From Mariniphaga sp040772505 (GTDB lineage Bacteria; Bacteroidota; Bacteroidia; Bacteroidales; Prolixibacteraceae): DNA of 64,000 nucleotides. The position numbers were made by a program, and so were the translations under genes. The stretch covers positions 62,001-126,000 of the forward strand of contig JAXGYA010000003.1 in assembly GCA_040772505.1 (NCBI GenBank), in the 5' to 3' direction. The notes under the pieces are model-generated. The model saw nothing but the letters and a program-made list of their open reading frames with translations. It had not been told where the DNA came from and searched no databases. Shown here piece by piece: positions 1-8,419 of this stretch; position 1 is the stretch's first letter; the number at the start of each line of letters is the position of its first letter.

Positions 1-320
1 CCGAGCTTTCGGGCGGAATGCGGAAACGGGCAAGCCTCGCGCGTACCATAGTTGTAGATCCGATGATTATGCTGTACGATGAACCAACAACCGGACTCGA
101 TCCGGTAACTTCTGACGGAATAAGTGCACTGATTAATGAGGTTCAAAAAAAATATAAAACTTCATCCATCATCATCACGCACGATATTGAATGTGCCCGC
201 GCCACTGCTGACAGAATTATCATGTTAAAAGACGGCGAAATTTACATGGAAGGCAACATCGATGATTTTGAAAATTCAACCGATGAGGTAATCCAATCTT
301 TTTTTAAACAAAAAACATAA
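1..320 (+). CDS. ABC transporter ATP-binding protein, MlaF-like (5' end outside window)
   Basis: This is the C-terminal part of an ABC ATPase. The reading frame is open from base 3. It begins in the signature loop (ELSGGMRKR), followed by Walker B (IVVDPMIMLYDEPTTGLDP), with the catalytic Glu after the Asp, and the H-loop (IIITHD). The signature with an added Met-Arg-Lys-Arg is typical of MlaF, the ATPase that drives phospholipid transport between inner and outer membrane. The next gene, three bases downstream, is an MCE/MlaD substrate-binding protein, which fits an Mla-type operon with the permease upstream of the window. An internal ATG at 18 is not the real start because it lies inside the signature motif. 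Confidence 0.9.
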   Translation, partial: ELSGGMRKRASLARTIVVDPMIMLYDEPTTGLDPVTSDGISALINEVQKKYKTSSIIITHDIECARATADRIIMLKDGEIYMEGNIDDFENSTDEVIQSFFKQKT

Positions 321-323
321 AAA

Positions 324-1268
324 ATGGAAAAACATACACCACGGTTTAAAGCGCGTTTAGGAACTTTTATTGCAGGAGGAATTGCCTTTTTTGTAATGGC
401 CATTTTTATTATTGGCAAACAACAGAATTTATTTAATCCTGTGTTTAAAATTACAACCAACTTTCACAATGTGAGCGGGCTGCAGGCCGGAAATAATATC
501 AGGTTCTCGGGAATCGACGTTGGCATTGTCGATAACATTAAAATTATCAATGATTCAACCGTGCAGGTTGACATGCTTGTAAGAAAAGATATGCAGCAGT
601 TTATAAAGGCAGACAGTTATGCAAGCATTAGTTCCTCAGGAATTATTGGCGACCGGATTATTATTATTACCCAGGGAAGCAATAACTCACCTATTGCAAA
701 AGACGGAGAGCATATTTTGTCAAAAGAACCGGTTGAAACCGATAATATTATAAAAAGTTTAAAAACCAGTGCAGAGAGTGCCGAAGTGATTACGCTGCAA
801 CTTGCCGAAATAATGATGAACATTAACAGCGGACAGGGAACACTGGGCAGGTTAATCCAGGATTCTACAATTGCAGAAAATATCAATCAGACCATTGAAA
901 ACTTCAAAAAGAGTTCCGAAGGGCTCGATGAAACCATAGAAGTTACCAAAGAAAATGTGTTTGCTTTTATGGAGAGCCTGCAAAAAACTGCCTCAAAAAC
1001 TGAAGTTGCTTCCAATGAACTCGGTGAAATTATGACAAAAATAAACAGTGGCGAAGGAACTATTGGAATGTTACTCAAGGATACGTCTATCGTTAATAAC
1101 ATTGATGAAACCATTATCAACCTGAAAGAAAGCAGTATAGGGCTGAATGAAAACATGGAAGCGCTAAAACACAATTTCCTTTTCAGAGGGTATTTCAGAA
1201 AGCAGGCAAAAGAGAAAGAAAAATTGCGATTGAAAGCAGATACGATAATGCAAGTGGGAAACAAATGA
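324..1268 (+). CDS. MCE/MlaD family protein
   Basis: A 314-residue MCE-domain protein, the periplasmic lipid-binding partner of the preceding ATPase. It has one N-terminal membrane anchor at about residues 15-32. The MCE domain follows at about 38-115, with the characteristic run VSGLQAGNNIRFSGIDVG. The remainder is a long helical region rich in Glu, Lys and Asn. That region contains two copies of a motif close to GQGTLGRLIQDST and GEGTIGMLLKDTS (about residues 172 and 248), an internal duplication common in Bacteroidota MlaD proteins. It starts 3 bases after the ATPase stop codon, so the two are cotranscribed. Role inferred from the family: lipid trafficking to or from the outer membrane. 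Confidence 0.9.
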   Translation: MEKHTPRFKARLGTFIAGGIAFFVMAIFIIGKQQNLFNPVFKITTNFHNVSGLQAGNNIRFSGIDVGIVDNIKIINDSTVQVDMLVRKDMQQFIKADSYASISSSGIIGDRIIIITQGSNNSPIAKDGEHILSKEPVETDNIIKSLKTSAESAEVITLQLAEIMMNINSGQGTLGRLIQDSTIAENINQTIENFKKSSEGLDETIEVTKENVFAFMESLQKTASKTEVASNELGEIMTKINSGEGTIGMLLKDTSIVNNIDETIINLKESSIGLNENMEALKHNFLFRGYFRKQAKEKEKLRLKADTIMQVGNK

Positions 1269-1325
1269 GAAGGCAGAGAGCAAAGGATGGCATCCCTTCC
1301 TTTAAATATGTTTTAAAGACTGAAA

Positions 1326-3137
1326 ATGTGGATAAAAAGTTTGGCAATATTATTTTTTGTTTTACTGATTACAAATGATTTCGCATTTGCACAGGATGCT
1401 ATAGCCCAAAAAGATTCAACCCATCTTTACGAGAACATCGAAACGTATACTGAACGCACCCGGTTTACCAAATTTATGTTCCGGTTGTTCTTCAAACCGG
1501 TTTCCCCGGCACAAAAAATACTGAATAAGCGGCTGATACAGAAACCTTACAGCTTCTTTGAAGGAAAAATTATCAGGAAAATCGATATTATAACACTCGA
1601 CCCGTTTGGATATTCCATTGGCGACACCATTACGGCATCGCTCAACTTTTTATCCAAAACCGGAAACAAGTTTCATTTAAAATCCCAACCCAACACCATT
1701 CGTAATCTTTTGCTGGTGCGTAAAAATCAACCCTTCGATTCGTTGCTGGTCAAAGAATCGGAACGGCTGGTACGTAGCATGAACTACATTACCGATGTCT
1801 CATTTTTTGTTCAGGTTGCATCTGAAAACTCTGACTCTGTAGATATTTTCATTCGCGAACTGGATAGCTGGAGCCTGATTCCCGATGGCTCATTTTCAGC
1901 TTCGCTCCTTAACTTTAAACTGCGGGAAAACAATTTTATTGGCTTGGGGCATACCTTCCAAAATGGAATCATCTGGAACCATTCAACTGGCGACTTTGCT
2001 TACCGGATGAAATACTTCGTACCAAATATCCGCAACACCTATATCAATTCCACCCTGCAATACGGCACCGATGAGTACGGTAATTTTATAAAAAGTTTTG
2101 CTGTGGACCGACCGTTTTTTTCCCCTTTGACCAAGTGGGCTGCTGGCGTAAATCTTTCGCAACACCTGCACAAAGATTCTATATGGACAATCAACACGAT
2201 ACCTTTTAAATACACAGCGCAGGATTACTGGGTGGGAAGTGCTATGCCTGTTTTTAAGGGAAATTCAGAATACAGCCGTACAACCCGGTTTGTTTCTACC
2301 GCGCGTTTTATCCGCATCCGTTTTACCGAAAAACCCGCTGAAACTATTGATACATTAAGGTTTTACAACGACGAGAATTTTTACCTCGCAAGCATAGGCG
2401 TAACAACACGGTTGTATGTAAAAGACAAGTATATTTTCAAATTTGGAATAACAGAAGATGTTCCGGTTGGAAAAGTGATTGGTTTGACCGGCGGTTATCA
2501 GGAAAAAAACAGCTTGGGACGTTTCTATGTAGGATCGCGTTTTTCTTCGGGCAATTATTTTTCGTGGGGATACCTGAGTTCCAATATCGAATTTGGTACA
2601 TTTCTCCGTTCAGCGCAGGCGGGGCAGGGCGTTTTCAGAGCCGGAGCAAATTATTTTACAAACCTGATTGAAATCGGACAATGGAAATTCAGGCAGTTTG
2701 TTAAACCGCAGGTAATTATTGGCATCCAGCGCACCAGTTACGATAGTTTAACCATTAACAACGAATACGGGCTAAGAGGATTCAACAGCCCTATATTGTC
2801 GGGCACCAGCAGGTTGTTGTTTACAGCGCAAACACAATCTTATGCTCCATGGGATTTTATCGGATTTAATTTTGGTCCCTATTTAAACTTCTCGCTGGGA
2901 ATGCTTGGCAATGCAGCAAAGGGCTTTCGGTCCGCCAAGGTGTATTCACAAATAGGATTGGGCGTTTTAATAAAAAACGACAACCTGGTTATGAATGCTT
3001 TTCAATTATCCATCTCCTTTTATCCCTCAATCCCCGGCAAAGGGAATAATATTCTCAAAATGAACTCTTTTCAAACGACCGATTTCGGCTTCCGTGATTT
3101 TGAGATTGGAAAACCGGGATCGGTAATTTTTCAGTGA
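1326..3137 (+). CDS. POTRA-containing outer-membrane beta-barrel protein (BamA/TamA-like)
   Basis: A 603-residue predicted outer-membrane protein. A signal peptide occupies residues 1-22 and ends FAFAQ. One POTRA-like domain follows at about 80-175 (GKIIRKIDIITLDPFGYSIG, then a segment on paired residues NQPFDSLLVKESERLVRSM). The rest is rich in alternating aromatic strands and ends in VIFQ, with a final aromatic-X residue pattern as in barrel insertion signals. It follows the MlaD gene by 57 bases in the same direction. It is shorter than BamA (which has five POTRA domains) and lacks the lipobox of TamL. Its exact substrate is unknown. A role in lipid or protein insertion at the outer membrane is inferred from the fold and neighbours. 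Confidence 0.72.
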   Translation: MWIKSLAILFFVLLITNDFAFAQDAIAQKDSTHLYENIETYTERTRFTKFMFRLFFKPVSPAQKILNKRLIQKPYSFFEGKIIRKIDIITLDPFGYSIGDTITASLNFLSKTGNKFHLKSQPNTIRNLLLVRKNQPFDSLLVKESERLVRSMNYITDVSFFVQVASENSDSVDIFIRELDSWSLIPDGSFSASLLNFKLRENNFIGLGHTFQNGIIWNHSTGDFAYRMKYFVPNIRNTYINSTLQYGTDEYGNFIKSFAVDRPFFSPLTKWAAGVNLSQHLHKDSIWTINTIPFKYTAQDYWVGSAMPVFKGNSEYSRTTRFVSTARFIRIRFTEKPAETIDTLRFYNDENFYLASIGVTTRLYVKDKYIFKFGITEDVPVGKVIGLTGGYQEKNSLGRFYVGSRFSSGNYFSWGYLSSNIEFGTFLRSAQAGQGVFRAGANYFTNLIEIGQWKFRQFVKPQVIIGIQRTSYDSLTINNEYGLRGFNSPILSGTSRLLFTAQTQSYAPWDFIGFNFGPYLNFSLGMLGNAAKGFRSAKVYSQIGLGVLIKNDNLVMNAFQLSISFYPSIPGKGNNILKMNSFQTTDFGFRDFEIGKPGSVIFQ

Positions 3138-3196
3138 TAAGGGCATTTTTTGAAAATCGAAAAGTGGAAAAGATGTAAAACAATTGAGATTTTGAA

Positions 3197-3204
3197 TAAA
3201 TTTG
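3197..3204 (+). promoter_or_regulatory. candidate -7 element (TAAATTTG)
   Basis: The octamer matches the Bacteroidota TANNTTTG -7 consensus and lies 21 bases before the ATG at 3226. No clear TTG element is seen at the usual upstream distance. Confidence 0.3.
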
Positions 3205-3225
3205 TAAAAATTAATAACGATCCAA

Positions 3226-3395
3226 TGAAAACAAATGACGGTAGGCTTATGATTAAAGTTCTTTCCGATGCAGGAATAATTCCCGGAATTAAAGTTGACA
3301 CAGGAGCAAATGCAATTATGCAGCTCGCCGGGGAGAATACACTTCCAAAATGGAGACGGAAATATGAAACAGTGTGCTGCCATTCTAAAGTTTAG
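3226..3395 (+). pseudogene. short fragment resembling class I fructose-bisphosphate aldolase
   Basis: A small open frame (from ATG 3226) between the POTRA-barrel gene and tamB. Its first 38 residues include LMIKVLSDAGIIPGIKVDTG followed by AxxxxQLAGE. This resembles the PGIKVDTGxxxLAGxPGE region of class I fructose-bisphosphate aldolases. The catalytic core of that enzyme is absent and the tail (PKWRRKYETVCCHSKV) does not continue the match, so a functional aldolase is excluded. It could be a decayed remnant or a chance small peptide. A TANNTTTG element lies just upstream. Confidence 0.4.
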
Positions 3396-3436
3396 TAGAT
3401 ATTATAATTCTAATTTTTTTCTATGTCATTTTCAAG

Positions 3437-6400
3437 ATGAGTAAGTCGGGTATAATTATAAAACGAATAATAAGGGTGGCATTATGGGTGACCCTGGGTT
3501 TTGTATTGCTTTTTATTTTGGTTGCCTTGCTTATCCAAATTCCTTCCGTTCAAAATAAAATTGTCAGATATGCCTCTTCTTTTGTAAGCAGTAAAACCCA
3601 TACAAGGGTGGAAATTAAAAATGCAGGCATCTCATTTCCCAATGCAATAGTTTTGGAAGGAATTTATTTGGAAGATACCCAATCCGACACGTTGATTTAT
3701 GCCGGAAGGATGAAAGTTAATATTGCGCTTTACGACCTGTTTTCAAGTAAGATAAACATAGGCTCCATTGCTCTTGAAGACGCAACCATCAAGCTTTACA
3801 GCACTCAGACCGATCCGTTGTTCAACTACAATTTTCTGATAACAACATTCAGTGATACCACAAAACAGGAGGATAAAAAACCATCTGCCCCTTCCAAATG
3901 GACATTCAGCATCGATAAGGCAAACCTGACAAACGTAAAGTTCACCTATAATGATGTTTATGGCGGGATGAGAGTGTTCGCAGCAATAGCAAATTCGGAT
4001 GTCAGAGTTAATGAAATCGCTCCCAAAAAATCGTTATATGCGTTTAATGAATTGTTATTAAACGGACTAACCGTAGATGTACAGAGAAATGAACCAGTAA
4101 ACCAACAAACAATAAATCAGGAAAAAACTCTGCCAAAAGTATCCGCAAAAAAACTTCAGATAGGCAATTCTTCGGTAACTTATTCCGACTCAGTTAATTA
4201 TCTGTCAGTTATTTCGGTAATAGATGAATTAGGACTTACAGATGCTTTGATTGACATACAAGAGGAATTTTTGGTTTTTGACCGTTTAACCTTAGCGAAT
4301 AGCGATATACGTTACCACAATTTTGAGCCGGAATTTTTAATCGGTTCGCTAACTGCAGATACCCTTTCGTCTTCCGGAAATAATTGGAAAGTTACAGTAA
4401 ACAGTATGAACATGGCAGATAATCATTTTATTTACCGGGTGGGAGATGTTGTTGAGGCGAAAAATGAATTTAACCCCGGTTATTTAAAATTTGAACACCT
4501 GACCATTGACGCAAATGATTTCTTTTATGATAAGAACCTTGTTAAAATAGCTGTAGAAAAACTCAGCGCTACTGATCAGAATGGATTTGTAATCAACAGT
4601 CTGGCAACAAATTTTAGTATGGATGAAACTTCAATCACTACAAATAAACTAAAGTTAAAAACCCCAAATTCAACCATCGATGCCGATTTTTACATTCAAT
4701 ACTCTTCACTCGAATCGTTTACCAGGGATTATGAATTCAGTAACCTGAATCTGGTCATGCGAAATGTGAACTTTAAAAATCAGGATGCACTCTATTTCAG
4801 TAATGACCTGATCAATCTGCCATTTTTTACAAACCTGACGAACACCACTTCCGCGAGCGGAACACTGAGCGGCCCGTTAAACAATCTGACCGGCAGGGAC
4901 CTGGTTGTCAGAACCGGTGAAAATACCAAACTGGAAACCGATTTCACTATTGCCGGGTTACCCGATGTTAAAGAAGCTTTTTATGATTTTCCAAACCTGA
5001 AAATAATCTCAGGTAAAAATGATCTTGAAATGCTGGCAGGTCCGTCAATTCCGGAAAATATCGAACTGCCTGAAAATTTGAATTCAGAAGTTGTTTTCAA
5101 AGGGAAAATCACGGCATTCGAATCAACTGTTGACATCAACAGCAGTTTTGGAGCCATAAAACTTGATGCAGGGATTGACAAGGATGAAAATTTCAGTGGG
5201 ATTATAAGTGTAAACCAATTTGATGCCGGCAGGCTTCTCAAAGATACTGTTCTTTACGGGCCTGTTTCCTTAACCGCCGAAGTATTGGGACAGGGGCTGG
5301 ACAGAGAGAAAGTAATTGCCGATATCAAAGGCGAAGTAACACAGCTATACCTTAACAGATATACATACCAGAACCTGACACTGGATGGAACTCTCACCGG
5401 ACAAAATTTTTCGGGAAAAATAAATCTGAATGATGAGAATGCAGTATTCAATTTTGAAGGTTTTGTGGGTTTGAAGCCCGGAGAAGAATTCTATCAGTTC
5501 AGGATGGATGTGCCGGGGGCAGACCTTCAAAAACTCAATATAACGAAAGAAGATATACGGGTCGGGTTGGTTGTAACGGCAAATTTTGAAGGCAGAACGG
5601 TTGATAAACTTTATGGAAAAGGTGGAATTACAAACCTTACAGTGGCTCAGAATGAACGGGTTTATAAACTTGACTCACTTCTTTTCTCTTCAGTAAATGA
5701 ACCGGGTAAAAGTGAATTTATCATCAGCAGCCCGCTGGTTGATGCCAAATACTCGGGCAACATATCACCGGTAGATATTTCATCGGAACTTACGCGTTTT
5801 ATCAACCACTATTTCCCGGTAACCGATAAAGTTGAGATGGCCACAGAAAACAAGCCAGCTGATTTTAATTTCGAGATTCAGCTTCACCCCCACCCCATCC
5901 TTTCACAAATTCTTATTCCACAGTTAAATGTGTTTCAGCCGGGAATCATTAAGGGAAGTTATAACAGTGAAAGCAGCGACCTAAAACTACACGCAATTAT
6001 GAACAGGATTGTATATGGCACCACAGAAATTGCAGACCTGGTCATAGATGTAAAGTCTGATGCTTCTGAACTGGATTATTCCATATCGAGCAGTGCGGTT
6101 TCAAATGACCTGGTAAAACTGGAAAACTTCCTTATTGATGGCAAACTGGCAGATAATACTCTGCTTGCCGACTTTTCATCAATTGATGACGACAAAAGGA
6201 AAAAGTTTGTAATCCGTTCGCAAATAACAAAAGAGGAAGGCAACTTAAAACTGGCGTTCAACCCTGACGATTTCTTCCTGATGTATAATCAATGGGACAT
6301 AGACCCGGAAAACTATATAGAATTTGGTTACGACGGTTTATTAATTCATAACCTGTTTATTAAAAATGCGGTAAGCCAGGTCAGAATTTTTTCTGAAAAT

Positions 6401-8419
6401 CAGCAGTTTAATGATGATCTGAATATTGAACTAAATAATTTCAAACTGGACGATGTTTTCCGGATTATCGAAAAAGATACAAGTTTCGTAAAAGGAACGG
6501 TTGATGGGAATGCAATACTAAAGCGGGTAAACAATACCTATGGTGTAATTGCAGATGCAAAAATCAGCAATTTGTTGGTCAGTGAGGTTCCGGTGGGCGA
6601 TGTAACTATAAAAGCAACCAACCCCGAAACCGGAAGATTTGACCTGGATGTGAATTTGTCGGGGGCTGATAACAACCTTTCGGCTGTGGGTTATTTTATA
6701 GCCGGCGATGGCGGCAATTCAGTTAATGTAAGAACAGATGTTCAGTCGCTTTCGATGAAAACCATCGAAGCATTTTCGATGGGACAAATATCCGAATCTT
6801 CGGGAACTTTGTCTGGAAACTTAACCATTCAGGGATCCGTCAGTACTCCTGATATTACCGGCGAGCTGGTATTCAATGACGTGTATGTAAATCCGGCAGT
6901 GCTGAATAACCGGCTGCACCTGAATAACGAAACCATTCAGTTTAAGCCAGGAGGTATCTGGTTCAATTCGTTTACCCTCTCCGATTCCGGTCAGAATAAA
7001 GCAACCATCAATGGTTCTGTACAGATGAAAAAATTCAGTGATTTTGTTTTTGACTTGCAGGTAGAGGCAACCGACTTTTTGTTGCTCAACACCACTTCGC
7101 GCGACAATAAAAATTATTACGGACGCATGATTATCGACAGCAGAATCAATGTAAACGGACCCATGGAACAATCGGTTATTAACGGAAGAATGCGGATTAA
7201 ACGAGGATCCAATTTCACTTTTGTTGTCCCGGAAGAGAGGCTCACCACCGATAGGGGCGAAGATGAGGTTGAATTCAATAGGCCTGAAACCTTGAGCCCC
7301 ATTCTTTACCGCGACGAGAAACCCGAAGTGCATGCAACAGGTTTTACAGGATTTGACCTGTCCACCATTGTTGAAATTGATAAACAGGCTACTTTGCGGC
7401 TTTTAATGGACCCGACATCCACCGATTCACTGGTGGTAAGAGGCGAAGCTGCTTTAAGTTTTTCGATTGACAGAAGTGGAAAAATGAGCCTTACCGGTGC
7501 ATATAATTTAGACGAAGGCAGTTATCTGGTGTCGCTCGAATCGGTGGTTAAACGCAAATTTGATATTTTGACCGGAAGTACCATCATCTGGAATGGCGAC
7601 CCTTTGGATGCAGTAATTTCTATTAATGCAAGATATGATGTAAGAGCTGCCCCTTACGACCTTGTAGCTTTTCAGATGTCGGGAATGACTGCCGCTGAAA
7701 GCGGGGGCTACAAACAACAATACCCGTTCTGGGTGTTGTTAAAGCTGAGGGGAGAGATTCTGCAACCTGTTATCAGTTTCGAAATACAACTGCCGCCTGA
7801 TGAAAAAGGAATATTAGGTGGCGCTGTAAACCAAAAACTGAACTTGCTGAACGAAGATGAATCAGCACTGAATAAACAGGTTTTTGCCCTTTTGGTGCTG
7901 GGCCGCTTTATTCAGGAAAATCCATTGCTCACTGCTTCGGGCGGTACTTCAACTTTAGTGCGTTCAACGGTAGGGAAATTTTTATCTGCTCAATTAAATC
8001 AACTGACTTCTAAAGTAATACCCGGCATAGAGTTAAACTTTGACATTCAATCTTACGAAGATTATCAATCGGGCCATGCAGAAGGACGCACACAAGTTGA
8101 AATCGGGCTCAGGAAGCAACTTTTTGACGAACGGCTTTCGTTTCAGCTCGGAGGCGCCATTGATGTAGAAGGGAAAAGGGCAAGGAATAACCAGGCAACC
8201 GATATTGCAAGCGATATCCTGTTAGAATACCGGTTAACAAAAGATGGTCGGTTCCGGCTTAAAGGGTTCAGGCATAACCAGTACGAAGGGGTTATCGAAG
8301 GGCAGTTGGTTGAAACCGGAGTAGGAATCGTTTATGTCCGCGATTTCAACCGTTGGATGAATTTTTTCAGAAAACTGAAAAAGAAAAGTGATTCAACCCA
8401 AATCGAAAAACAGCCATGA
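3437..8419 (+). CDS. tamB: translocation/assembly module TamB
   Basis: A 1660-residue TamB-type protein. It has one N-terminal membrane helix at about residues 9-32, then a very long repetitive beta-rich region of the AsmA/TamB kind, and the C-terminal TamB (DUF490) domain at about 1230-1640. The last part shows the family hallmarks NEDESALNKQVFALLVLGRF and EIGLRKQLFDERLSFQLGG. TamB spans the periplasm as a hydrophobic groove and works with TamA-family outer-membrane partners in outer-membrane protein assembly and lipid traffic. The stop codon overlaps the start of the next gene by 4 bases (ATGA), so translation is coupled. The length is normal for Bacteroidota TamB. Confidence 0.93.
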   Translation: MSKSGIIIKRIIRVALWVTLGFVLLFILVALLIQIPSVQNKIVRYASSFVSSKTHTRVEIKNAGISFPNAIVLEGIYLEDTQSDTLIYAGRMKVNIALYDLFSSKINIGSIALEDATIKLYSTQTDPLFNYNFLITTFSDTTKQEDKKPSAPSKWTFSIDKANLTNVKFTYNDVYGGMRVFAAIANSDVRVNEIAPKKSLYAFNELLLNGLTVDVQRNEPVNQQTINQEKTLPKVSAKKLQIGNSSVTYSDSVNYLSVISVIDELGLTDALIDIQEEFLVFDRLTLANSDIRYHNFEPEFLIGSLTADTLSSSGNNWKVTVNSMNMADNHFIYRVGDVVEAKNEFNPGYLKFEHLTIDANDFFYDKNLVKIAVEKLSATDQNGFVINSLATNFSMDETSITTNKLKLKTPNSTIDADFYIQYSSLESFTRDYEFSNLNLVMRNVNFKNQDALYFSNDLINLPFFTNLTNTTSASGTLSGPLNNLTGRDLVVRTGENTKLETDFTIAGLPDVKEAFYDFPNLKIISGKNDLEMLAGPSIPENIELPENLNSEVVFKGKITAFESTVDINSSFGAIKLDAGIDKDENFSGIISVNQFDAGRLLKDTVLYGPVSLTAEVLGQGLDREKVIADIKGEVTQLYLNRYTYQNLTLDGTLTGQNFSGKINLNDENAVFNFEGFVGLKPGEEFYQFRMDVPGADLQKLNITKEDIRVGLVVTANFEGRTVDKLYGKGGITNLTVAQNERVYKLDSLLFSSVNEPGKSEFIISSPLVDAKYSGNISPVDISSELTRFINHYFPVTDKVEMATENKPADFNFEIQLHPHPILSQILIPQLNVFQPGIIKGSYNSESSDLKLHAIMNRIVYGTTEIADLVIDVKSDASELDYSISSSAVSNDLVKLENFLIDGKLADNTLLADFSSIDDDKRKKFVIRSQITKEEGNLKLAFNPDDFFLMYNQWDIDPENYIEFGYDGLLIHNLFIKNAVSQVRIFSENQQFNDDLNIELNNFKLDDVFRIIEKDTSFVKGTVDGNAILKRVNNTYGVIADAKISNLLVSEVPVGDVTIKATNPETGRFDLDVNLSGADNNLSAVGYFIAGDGGNSVNVRTDVQSLSMKTIEAFSMGQISESSGTLSGNLTIQGSVSTPDITGELVFNDVYVNPAVLNNRLHLNNETIQFKPGGIWFNSFTLSDSGQNKATINGSVQMKKFSDFVFDLQVEATDFLLLNTTSRDNKNYYGRMIIDSRINVNGPMEQSVINGRMRIKRGSNFTFVVPEERLTTDRGEDEVEFNRPETLSPILYRDEKPEVHATGFTGFDLSTIVEIDKQATLRLLMDPTSTDSLVVRGEAALSFSIDRSGKMSLTGAYNLDEGSYLVSLESVVKRKFDILTGSTIIWNGDPLDAVISINARYDVRAAPYDLVAFQMSGMTAAESGGYKQQYPFWVLLKLRGEILQPVISFEIQLPPDEKGILGGAVNQKLNLLNEDESALNKQVFALLVLGRFIQENPLLTASGGTSTLVRSTVGKFLSAQLNQLTSKVIPGIELNFDIQSYEDYQSGHAEGRTQVEIGLRKQLFDERLSFQLGGAIDVEGKRARNNQATDIASDILLEYRLTKDGRFRLKGFRHNQYEGVIEGQLVETGVGIVYVRDFNRWMNFFRKLKKKSDSTQIEKQP

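Noticed and set aside
6821..7333. 170-codon reverse-strand frame inside tamB
   Set aside because: Antisense to a well-supported gene, with no family character and no promoter.
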